Origin: Porphyrobacter sp.
Lineage (GTDB): Bacteria; Pseudomonadota; Alphaproteobacteria; Sphingomonadales; Sphingomonadaceae
Direction of reading: 5' to 3'
Assembly: GCA_013911835.1 (NCBI GenBank)
Contig: JACESM010000007.1
Location: 1-34,105 of the forward strand
Length of the DNA stretch: 34,105 bases
Under the pieces are notes generated by a model that was not told the DNA's origin, did no database searches, and worked only from the letters and a program-made list of their open reading frames with translations. The translations under genes were made by a program, and so were the position numbers. Shown piece by piece: positions 19,045 to 26,832 of this stretch. How positions within the stretch are numbered: position 1 is the stretch's first letter; every line of letters begins with the position of its first letter.

Positions 19045-19734
19045 GTGCTTTCCAAATGGACCCCGCCCGCCCCTGACGGCGACATGGCCGGGGAGGAACT
19101 GCTGGTCGCCTTCGACCGCGGGCGCGATTTGCGCCTGCTGATCTGCCCGGCTTGGTTTGACGAGGCGAACAAGCTGCGGCGCTTCACGCTCGAGGTGATG
19201 CGGCGGCTTGACCGCGCAGGCGTGGACTGCCTGCTCCCCGATCTGCCCGGCTGCAACGAGAGCCTTGCCCCGCTTGAGCGCCAGACGCTTGAAGGCTGGC
19301 GCGCGGCCATGACCGCCGCCGCCGAAGCTCTCCGGGCGACCCATGTTCTGGCGATCCGCGCCGGGGCGCTGGTCGCGCCCCCCGCCCTTCCCGGCTGGCA
19401 CTACGCCGCGCAGTCCGGCCCCAAGCTCCTGCGCGGCATGATCCGCGCCCGCACCATCGTCGCGCGCGAGGCGGGGGTGGCGGAGACATCCGAAGCGCTG
19501 ATGGCCGAGGGCCGCGCGCAAGGCCTGACGCTCGGCGGCTGGAGAATCGGGCCTGCGATGTTCGCTGCGCTCGAAATGGCCGAGCCTGCGCTTGCCCACG
19601 GCCAGTCCGATCTTGCGCAGAGCGCCATCGGCGGCCCGGGCCTGTGGCTGCGGGCCGAGCCGGGCGAGGACGCCGCGCAAGCCGGTCGCCTCGCCGGGCG
19701 GATCGTCCAAAGTCTCGCAGGCGCGCCCGCATGA
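19045..19734 (+). CDS. Hydrolase 2, exosortase A system-associated (TIGR03101-like alpha/beta hydrolase fold)
   Basis: 229 aa, GTG start; LLICPAWFDEANKLRRFTLEVMRRLDRAGVDCLLPDLPGCNES; position before hydrolase 1. Confidence 0.75.
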   Translation: MLSKWTPPAPDGDMAGEELLVAFDRGRDLRLLICPAWFDEANKLRRFTLEVMRRLDRAGVDCLLPDLPGCNESLAPLERQTLEGWRAAMTAAAEALRATHVLAIRAGALVAPPALPGWHYAAQSGPKLLRGMIRARTIVAREAGVAETSEALMAEGRAQGLTLGGWRIGPAMFAALEMAEPALAHGQSDLAQSAIGGPGLWLRAEPGEDAAQAGRLAGRIVQSLAGAPA

Positions 19735-20513
19735 GCCGGCGCTGGCATGCCTTCGCCTGCGACGGGCAGATGCTGGCAGGCACGCTCGATCCTGCGCCCG
19801 GTGCTACGGGGCTGCTGATCGTCAGCGGCGGCAACGAAATCCGCTCCGGCGCTTTCGGCGGGCAGGCCGACATGGCCGCGCGCATCGCCGCGGCGGGCTT
19901 CCCGGTCTTCCGCTTCGACCGCCGCGGGGTCGGCGACAGCGAGGGCGAGAACCGCGGCTTTCGCCATTCGGCCGAGGACATCGCCTGCGCGCTCGCCGCC
20001 TTCCGAGGACAAGCCCCGCAGATCACCCGCGTGATCGCTTTCGGCAATTGCGACGCGGCCTCGGCGCTGATGCTGGCGGGCGGCGCGCAGGTCGACGCTC
20101 TGGTGCTTTCCAACCCCTGGACCATCGAGGACAGCGACGCTGGCGACAGCACACCGCCCCCTGAAGCGGTGCGGGCGCGCTATCTCGAAAAGCTCAAGAA
20201 CCCTGGCGAGATCATGCGGTTGCTCGGCGGAGGTGTGAACCTTGCCAAGCTCGCGCGCGGGGTAATCCACGCGCTGAAACCACCCCCGCCGCCCTCGAGC
20301 CTCGCGCAGGACATGGCGGCAGGGCTGGCAGGCTTCACCGGCGATGTCCGCATCCTGCTCGCCACCGCCGACCGCACCGCGCAGGTGTTCGAGGCGGCAT
20401 GGGATCGGAACGATCCGCGCATCCGCCGCTGCGAGGGCGCAGGCCACGCCTATGTCGAGCCCGAACACCGCGCGTGGCTCGAGGCGCAACTGCTGGAAGC
20501 CCTACGCGCCTAG
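19731..20513 (+). CDS. Hydrolase 1, exosortase A system-associated (TIGR03100-like alpha/beta hydrolase)
   Basis: ATG at 19731 overlaps the hydrolase 2 stop (ATGA); GLLIVSGGNEIRSGAFGGQ, FRFDRRGVGDSEGENRGF, FGNCDAASAL elbow. ORF track start at 19644 is upstream of the likely start. Confidence 0.88.
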   Translation: MSRRWHAFACDGQMLAGTLDPAPGATGLLIVSGGNEIRSGAFGGQADMAARIAAAGFPVFRFDRRGVGDSEGENRGFRHSAEDIACALAAFRGQAPQITRVIAFGNCDAASALMLAGGAQVDALVLSNPWTIEDSDAGDSTPPPEAVRARYLEKLKNPGEIMRLLGGGVNLAKLARGVIHALKPPPPPSSLAQDMAAGLAGFTGDVRILLATADRTAQVFEAAWDRNDPRIRRCEGAGHAYVEPEHRAWLEAQLLEALRA

Positions 20514-21706
20514 CGCTCGAACAGGCTCACCAGCTCGACATGGGTCGACCAGCGAAACTGGCCGACCGGGCGCAGCTTCGAAAGCCGGAAGCCCGCCTTG
20601 GCCAGCACCGCGGCATCACGCGCCCAGCTTGACGGGTTGCAGCTGACATAAACCACCCGCGTCAGCGTGCTCGCAGCGATCTCGGCGATCTGCGCGCGGG
20701 CGCCGGCACGCGGTGGATCGAGCAGCACGGCGTCGAAGCGGCCCAGCTCGGCCGGTTGCAGGGGCGCGCGGAACAGGTCGCGGTGGAGCGCCAGCACGCC
20801 TCCACCGGTCCGCGCCCCGGCGTTCTTGCAGGCGAGATGTGCGGCTTGTTCGGCCTCCACGGCGAGCACCTTGCGGCCATCCTTCAGCGCGAAGGCAAAG
20901 GTGCCGAGCCCCGCAAAGAGATCGGCCACCATCCGCGCGTCACCCAGCCATACGGCGGCATCGGCGGCCATCTGGCTCTCGGCATCATGGGTCGCCTGAA
21001 GGAAGGCGCCCGGCGGCAGGCTGACCGGCACTCCGGCAAGCGTCACCGTCACCGGCTCGGGCTCCCACATGGTCTCGGGGCCATAGCCCTGGTCGACGGA
21101 AAGCCGCGCCAGTCCCTGCTCGCGCGCAAAATCGAGCGCCGCCTCGGTCGGGCCGAGGCCCTCCAGCGGGAAGTGCGACAGGCTCGCCTCGACCCCCTGA
21201 TCGGCGAGCGTCAGGTCGATGCCGACCATCGCCTTGGGGCCATACGCGGCGACGAACTTGCGCAAGGGGGCGATCAGCGCGGCCAGCGAAGGATGCAGCA
21301 CCGGGCACTCGGCAAGGTCGACCACGCGGTGCGATCCACCCTCGCGGTAGCCGAGCACCGCGCCCCGCGCCGTGCGAAGCCCGTGCAGCCCCGCGCGGCG
21401 GCGGGTGTGCGCGGGCGAGAGGTGGACGGGGAGCAGCTCGGCAGGCTCCAGCCCCTGCCCGCGCGCCGCATTGACCACGCGCTGGGTGACGAAGGTGGCC
21501 AGCGCCGCGTCATCGACCTGCTGCAACTGGCACCCGCCGCAGATCGCGAAATGACGGCACGGCGGGGTCTGGTGGTGCGGCCCGGGCGTGATCGCACCGC
21601 TCTCGTCCACAAGGTCGCCCGGCGCGGTGCCCGCGACATGGCGCCCGGAGGCGGTGACGCCGTCGCCCTTGGCGGCGAGGCGGATGATCTGTTCAGGGGT
21701 GCTCAC
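20510..21706 (-). CDS. Class I SAM-dependent RNA methyltransferase (TrmA/RlmD-like 5-methyluridine methyltransferase)
   Basis: FAICGGCQLQQVD Cys cluster, VADLFAGLGTFAFAL, VLLDPPRAGA, VYVSCNPSSWARDA; GTG start at 21706 overlaps the nnrDE stop. Confidence 0.9.
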   Translation of the reverse strand: MSTPEQIIRLAAKGDGVTASGRHVAGTAPGDLVDESGAITPGPHHQTPPCRHFAICGGCQLQQVDDAALATFVTQRVVNAARGQGLEPAELLPVHLSPAHTRRRAGLHGLRTARGAVLGYREGGSHRVVDLAECPVLHPSLAALIAPLRKFVAAYGPKAMVGIDLTLADQGVEASLSHFPLEGLGPTEAALDFAREQGLARLSVDQGYGPETMWEPEPVTVTLAGVPVSLPPGAFLQATHDAESQMAADAAVWLGDARMVADLFAGLGTFAFALKDGRKVLAVEAEQAAHLACKNAGARTGGGVLALHRDLFRAPLQPAELGRFDAVLLDPPRAGARAQIAEIAASTLTRVVYVSCNPSSWARDAAVLAKAGFRLSKLRPVGQFRWSTHVELVSLFER

Positions 21707-23091
21707 AGCGCCGCCGCTAGCGCCTCGGAGACCCTTTCGGCAAGCTGCGATGGCGTGAAAGCGGGTCCGGCCCGCCGCGCCGCCTCGCTGTGGAGCCACA
21801 CCGCCTCGCACGCGGCGGCGAAGGGATCGCACCCCGTCGCCATGCGGCTCGCGGCAATCCCGGCGAGGACGTCGCCGGTGCCCGCGACCGACAGCCAGCT
21901 TGAAGCGGGGGGCGCGAGCGCCAGCCTGCCGTCAGGCGCGGCGATGCAGGTGTCGGGGCCCTTGGCGAGCACCACCATGCCGCTGACCTTGGCGAGCGCC
22001 AGCGCGCGATCACGGCGGCTTTCGGCGATCACCCCGAACGCGCGGCACAGGGTCTCGAGCTCACCGTCGTGCGGCGTCACCAGCTTGGGGACGCCGCGCG
22101 CAGGCATGGTGGGGGTGAGCAGCATCAGCGCGTCGGCATCGAGCACCAGCGCCGGGGCGGTGCGCAGCGCCTCACCCATCCTCGCCCGCGCCGCCTCGTC
22201 GCGCCCGAGGCCAGGGCCGACCAGCACGGCAGCGATGCGCGAATCGGCGAGCGCCTGTCCGAGCGGCGCGGTGTCGTTCACCACCTCGGGCGGCGTGCGC
22301 TGATCGGCTTCGGGGGCGAGGAGCTTCACATAGCCCGCCCCGGCCCGCTGCGCGGCGCTTGCGGCCAGCAGACTCGCCCCGGGTATGGCGCCCGCGACAA
22401 TGGCCAGCAGCCCGCGGCGATACTTATGGCTGTCGGCGGCGGGCGCGGCGATGTGCGGCCGGGCGATCAGCTGCGCGGCACCCGCGACCGCGCCGATCCC
22501 GATGGGGACAAGCCGCCGCTGGCCCATCGGTGCGCGGCCCGGCAGGCTCCAATGGGCGAACTTCCACGCGCCCAGAGCCAGCGTCACATCAAAGGCCGGG
22601 AGCCTGTCATTGAGCACCGCTCCACTGTCGCTCGCGATCCCGGAGGGCACATCCACCGCCACCTTGATGCGGTGGCGCGCGGCGAGATCGCGCAGCAGCA
22701 GGGCGTGCTCGGGCACCAGCGGGCGGGTGAGGCCCGATCCGAAGAGGCAGTCGACGAAGACGTCTCCCGTTGCACCGCCTGCTGTGCCAACCGGGCCATC
22801 CCAGCGCGCCTTTGCGTCGCGAGCAGCATCGGTTTTCGGATCGAGCGGGGCGATCACTGACACCGCGTTCCCCGCCTCGCGCAGTCGCCGGGCGATAACA
22901 TAGCCGTCCCCGCCATTATTGCCCGGGCCGCACAGGACCGTGACCGAGCGCCCGGCGGCAATCCGGCGGATCCACTCGGCCGCGCCGCCTGCAGCGATTT
23001 CCATCAGGTCGGTGACCGAGGTTCCCGCATCGAACAGCGCCTGCTCGGCCGCGCGCATCTGTTCGGCGGTGAGGACCTGGGCGGCGGTCAC
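21703..23091 (-). CDS. nnr: Bifunctional NAD(P)H-hydrate epimerase / ADP-dependent NAD(P)H-hydrate dehydratase
   Basis: 462 aa; N-term VLTAEQMRAAEQALF, VLCGPGNNGGDGYVIAR; C-term SVAGTGDVLAGIAASRMA. Confidence 0.93.
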   Translation of the reverse strand: MTAAQVLTAEQMRAAEQALFDAGTSVTDLMEIAAGGAAEWIRRIAAGRSVTVLCGPGNNGGDGYVIARRLREAGNAVSVIAPLDPKTDAARDAKARWDGPVGTAGGATGDVFVDCLFGSGLTRPLVPEHALLLRDLAARHRIKVAVDVPSGIASDSGAVLNDRLPAFDVTLALGAWKFAHWSLPGRAPMGQRRLVPIGIGAVAGAAQLIARPHIAAPAADSHKYRRGLLAIVAGAIPGASLLAASAAQRAGAGYVKLLAPEADQRTPPEVVNDTAPLGQALADSRIAAVLVGPGLGRDEAARARMGEALRTAPALVLDADALMLLTPTMPARGVPKLVTPHDGELETLCRAFGVIAESRRDRALALAKVSGMVVLAKGPDTCIAAPDGRLALAPPASSWLSVAGTGDVLAGIAASRMATGCDPFAAACEAVWLHSEAARRAGPAFTPSQLAERVSEALAAAL

Positions 23092-23438
23092 GGCGTCGGC
23101 GCGGCGGCGGGTTCGCGCGGGATGCGGTAGCGGTCCGCGCCAACGGCGAATTGCAGCACCCCTTGCCCCTCTTCCAGCACCACCGGATCGGCCCCGTCAA
23201 TCGGGGCAAGCGTGCCGGTGGCGGGGTCATAGGTAAGGCGCCGGAAACCGCCATCGGGGTGGTGAATGACGATCTGCGGGCCGCCCGCGACCCGCTCGAG
23301 CGTGCAGACCCCGGCAAAGTCAGCGCCCTCGCCAATGGCGCAGGCGATGGTCTCGCCCGCAGGCTCGGGGCTCTGCGCCCCGCCGCAGCCCGCCAGGACC
23401 GTGAAAGCAACCCCTGCGCTAGATATCCGCAAAGACAT
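23088..23438 (-). CDS. Small putative lipoprotein, hypothetical
   Basis: 116 aa from [20 protein letters not shown] (lipobox LAGC); sits between nnr and ilvD with short overlaps at both ends. Confidence 0.7.
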   Translation of the reverse strand: MSLRISSAGVAFTVLAGCGGAQSPEPAGETIACAIGEGADFAGVCTLERVAGGPQIVIHHPDGGFRRLTYDPATGTLAPIDGADPVVLEEGQGVLQFAVGADRYRIPREPAAAPTP

Positions 23439-25140
23439 GGGTTTCCGCCTTGGCTCCCGGATGGGTGAGCGCACCGAAGCGCGCCTTGCCGACGATCTGG
23501 CTGTAGCGCCACAGCGCGCCCGACTGGTAGTCGTTGGTGCGCGGCTGCCAGTTCGCGCGGCGAGCGGCGAGCACGTCTTCGGCCACCTCGAGGTCGATGG
23601 TGCCTGCGGTTGCATCGATCGAGATGATGTCGCCATCCTCGACCAGCGCGATCGGGCCGCAATCGGCCGCTTCCGGCCCGACATGGCCGATGCAGAAGCC
23701 GCGCGTCGCGCCCGAGAACCGCCCGTCGGTAATCAACGCGACCTTCTCGCCCATGCCCTGCCCGTAGAGCGCGGCGGTGGTCGAGAGCATTTCGCGCATG
23801 CCGGGGCCACCCTTGGGGCCTTCGTAGCGGATGACGATCACGCAGCCCTCGGCGATGTCGCGGCTCTCGACCGCGGCAAAGGCATCTTCCTCGCAGTCGA
23901 ACACCCGCGCCGGGCCGGAGAACTGGAGCCGCGCCATGCCGGCGACCTTCACAATCGCACCGTCAGGGGCCAGGCTGCCTTTCAGGCCGACCACGCCCCC
24001 GGTCGGGGTGATGGGGGTCTTCACATCATAAAAGACCTTCTGGTCGGGGTTCCAGGTGATCTCTTCGAGGTTCTCGCCGATGGTCTTGCCAGTGACGGTG
24101 ATCGGGTTGGGATCGAGGAACCCGCCATCGAGCAGCGTCTTCATCGCCATGTAGACCCCGCCCGCCTCGTGCATGTCCTTGGCGACATACTTGCCGCCGG
24201 GCTTGAGGTCTGCGATGTAAGGCGTTGATTTGAAAACTTCGGCGACGTCGAACAGGTCGAAGTGGATCCCCGCCTCGCTCGCCATGGCGGGGAGATGCAA
24301 CGCCGCGTTGGTCGAGCCGCCGGTGGCCGCGACCACACGCGCGGCGTTCATGAAGGCCTCGCGGGTGCAGATATCGCGCGGGCGCAGATTGCGGGCAACA
24401 AGCTCCATCACCTGCTTGCCGGCCGCCACCGCGATATCATCGCGCGATCTGTAAGGAGCGGGCGCCATGTTGCTGTTAGGCAGTGACAATCCGATTGCCT
24501 CGCCAACGCAGGCCATGGTGTTGGCGGTGAACTGGCCGCCGCAAGCGCCGTGTCCGGGGCAGGCGACCTTTTCTAGCGCGATCAGCTCTGTGAGGGGGCA
24601 GTTGCCGGCGGCGAATTGGCCGACCGCTTCGAACACATCGACCACGGTCACATCATTGCCGCGGTGGGTGCCGGGGAGGATCGAGCCGCCGTATACGAAG
24701 ATGCTCGGCACATTCAGACGGAGCATCGCCATCATCATGCCGGGCAGGCTCTTGTCGCAGCCCGCGAAGCCGACAAGCGCGTCATAACAATGGCCTCGGA
24801 CCGAAACCTCGATAGAATCGGCAATGATCTCGCGGCTGATGAGCGAGGACTTCATCCCCTGGTGGCCCATCGCGATGCCATCGGTGACAGTGATTGTGTT
24901 GAACCGGCGCGGCGTGCCGCCGCCCGCGATCACGCCCTCGCGGCAGATATCGGCCTGCGCGTTCAGTGTGGTGTTGCAGGGCGCCGAATCGTTGCCCGCG
25001 CTGACCACGCCCACGAAAGGCGCGGCGATTTCCTCCTCGGTCATGCCCATCGCGTAGTAGTAGGAGCGATGCGGCGCGCGCTCCGGGCCGACCGAGACGT
25101 GGCGGCTGGGGAGCTTCGACTTGTCGAAGGTGTGAGACAT
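23419..25140 (-). CDS. ilvD: Dihydroxy-acid dehydratase
   Basis: 573 aa; [66 protein letters not shown]. Confidence 0.96.
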   Translation of the reverse strand: MSHTFDKSKLPSRHVSVGPERAPHRSYYYAMGMTEEEIAAPFVGVVSAGNDSAPCNTTLNAQADICREGVIAGGGTPRRFNTITVTDGIAMGHQGMKSSLISREIIADSIEVSVRGHCYDALVGFAGCDKSLPGMMMAMLRLNVPSIFVYGGSILPGTHRGNDVTVVDVFEAVGQFAAGNCPLTELIALEKVACPGHGACGGQFTANTMACVGEAIGLSLPNSNMAPAPYRSRDDIAVAAGKQVMELVARNLRPRDICTREAFMNAARVVAATGGSTNAALHLPAMASEAGIHFDLFDVAEVFKSTPYIADLKPGGKYVAKDMHEAGGVYMAMKTLLDGGFLDPNPITVTGKTIGENLEEITWNPDQKVFYDVKTPITPTGGVVGLKGSLAPDGAIVKVAGMARLQFSGPARVFDCEEDAFAAVESRDIAEGCVIVIRYEGPKGGPGMREMLSTTAALYGQGMGEKVALITDGRFSGATRGFCIGHVGPEAADCGPIALVEDGDIISIDATAGTIDLEVAEDVLAARRANWQPRTNDYQSGALWRYSQIVGKARFGALTHPGAKAETHVFADI

Positions 25141-25182
25141 AAGATTTCCCGTTTCAGGCGTTTTGCGTAACGCCCCCTGCCT

Positions 25183-25899
25183 TCAGGCAAGCGCGGACGC
25201 AACCCTTTGCGCAATATCTGCCAATATTGCGGCCCAGCGGGTGTGATCCTCGGGGGTTCGGGTCAGATCCTGCCTGAGCTCGACGCCGAGGTAAGGGCGG
25301 CGGTGCGCTTCGGCATGGCGGTTCATGGTGTAATTGAGGTCGCGCCCCGAATAGGGGAGGTTGTCGCCGACATTCAGCCCCTCGGCCTGAAGCAGCGGGA
25401 TGGCGAAGCGCGCGGCGCGGTCGTCCGTGTTGTAGAGCACCCCCACCTCCCACGGCCTTGCGGCGTCCGAGGTTTCGAGGCGCGGGGTGAAAGAGTGGAG
25501 CGAGAGGATCAGGCCCGGTTGAGCCGCTGCCAGCCACTCGGCCAGCGCGGTGTGATAGGGGCGATGGAAGCGGTTCAGCCGCGCTTCCCTGTCCGCGGCG
25601 ATATTGCCGGGAATCGAATGGCCGTCGCTCGCTTCGGGGACGAGGCCGGGGGCGCTCTCCTCGCGGTTGAGGTCGCAGACAAGGCGGCTGACCGCAGCGA
25701 TGTGGGCGGGGATGGCGTGGTTGCGGGCGAGCCGTTCGGCGATGGCCTCGGTGCCGATGTCGACGCCGATATGCTCGTCGAGCAGGTGTGCGGGGGTGCC
25801 GAGGGCGATGTCGGCGGGCACGTGGTTCGAGGCGTGGTCGGCGGTGCAGACGATCCCGCCGGGCGCAGGCGTGCCGAGCTGGCGGAAGGCCTCGCTCAC
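25183..25899 (-). CDS. N-formylglutamate amidohydrolase
   Basis: CTADHASNHVPADIAL, HIGVDIGTEAIAERLA, LSLHSFTPRL; GTG at 25899 forms a GTGA overlap with the ispE stop (ORF track ATG at 25923). Confidence 0.88.
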   Translation of the reverse strand: MSEAFRQLGTPAPGGIVCTADHASNHVPADIALGTPAHLLDEHIGVDIGTEAIAERLARNHAIPAHIAAVSRLVCDLNREESAPGLVPEASDGHSIPGNIAADREARLNRFHRPYHTALAEWLAAAQPGLILSLHSFTPRLETSDAARPWEVGVLYNTDDRAARFAIPLLQAEGLNVGDNLPYSGRDLNYTMNRHAEAHRRPYLGVELRQDLTRTPEDHTRWAAILADIAQRVASALA

Positions 25900-26693
25900 C
25901 GCAGCCGCCCTGCCATTGTCCACCAGCCGGAAGGCATGGCCGCCGCCGCCGCATCGCGCGCTTCGGGCGTGTCATAGAGCGCAAAGCAGGTCGCGCCCGA
26001 GCCGGACATGCGGGCGAGCCACGGGTTGGTGGCTTGCAGGGCCGCGAGCACCTCGGCAATCACCGGGCAAAGCGAAATCGCGGGGGCTTCGAGGTCATTG
26101 CGCCCTTCCCTCGCGATTGTCGACGCGGGGCCTTCGGGAAGCGCGCCCCTGTCCTCGCCATCCCACGCCTTGAACACCGGCCCAGTGCTGAGCGGCACGC
26201 GCGGGTTGACCAGCAACACGGGGGTTCCGGCGAGGTCGTCTTCCACCGCAAGCTGCTCGGTGCCAGTGCCGAGGCCGATATGGGTGCGGCTGAGGACGCA
26301 GGCGGGCACATCCGCGCCGAGTTTCGCCGCCCTCGCCTGCCAATCATCGGGGAGGCCGTGGAGCGCCTCGACAACCCGGAACACCGCCCCCGCATCCGCC
26401 GACCCGCCACCGAGGCCAGCCGCGACGGGGAGGTTCTTCTCCAGCGTCACCGCCAGCCCTTGCGGGCGCGGGAGGGTTTTCAGGGCGCGGGCGACGAGAT
26501 TGTCGAAGGGATTGTCGAGCACCCCCGCAAACTCGCCCAGCGTGGTGACGCTGTCCTGCGCTGCCGGTGTGGCCGTCAACACATCGCCCGCATCGACGAA
26601 GGCGAACAGGGTCTCAAGCTCGTGATACCCATCTTCCCGCCGCCTGCGGACATGCAGCGCGAGGTTGATCTTGGCGTAGGCGGTTTCGCGCAT
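25896..26693 (-). CDS. ispE: 4-(cytidine 5'-diphospho)-2-C-methyl-D-erythritol kinase
   Basis: MRETAYAKINLALHVRRRREDGYHELETLFAF; GHMP motif LPVAAGLGGGSADAGAV; ARMSGSGATCFALY. Confidence 0.95.
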   Translation of the reverse strand: MRETAYAKINLALHVRRRREDGYHELETLFAFVDAGDVLTATPAAQDSVTTLGEFAGVLDNPFDNLVARALKTLPRPQGLAVTLEKNLPVAAGLGGGSADAGAVFRVVEALHGLPDDWQARAAKLGADVPACVLSRTHIGLGTGTEQLAVEDDLAGTPVLLVNPRVPLSTGPVFKAWDGEDRGALPEGPASTIAREGRNDLEAPAISLCPVIAEVLAALQATNPWLARMSGSGATCFALYDTPEARDAAAAAMPSGWWTMAGRLR

Positions 26694-26699
26694 CTCAAA

Positions 26700-26825
26700 T
26701 CCTCCCCGCATCGGGGAGGTGGCAGTCGCGGGCCGCGACTGACGGAGGGGACTCTCCGCCGGGAACCGCGATTGAGGCGAGTCCCCTCCACCACTTCGTG
26801 GTCCCCCTCCCCGTGCCGGGGAGGA
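26700..26825. repeat. Composite palindromic intergenic repeat element between ETF-QO gene and ispE
   Basis: Terminal 20-mers TCCTCCCCGCATCGGGGAGG and CCTCCCCGTGCCGGGGAGGA are inverted copies (17/20, differing only in the 3-nt centre) and each is a hairpin; internal inverted GGAGGGGACT/AGTCCCCTCC and CCACTTCGTGG. Confidence 0.82.
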
Positions 26826-26832
26826 TCAACGA

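Noticed and set aside
20756-22303. 515-aa plus-strand ORF
   Set aside because: Antisense to the RNA methyltransferase and nnr.
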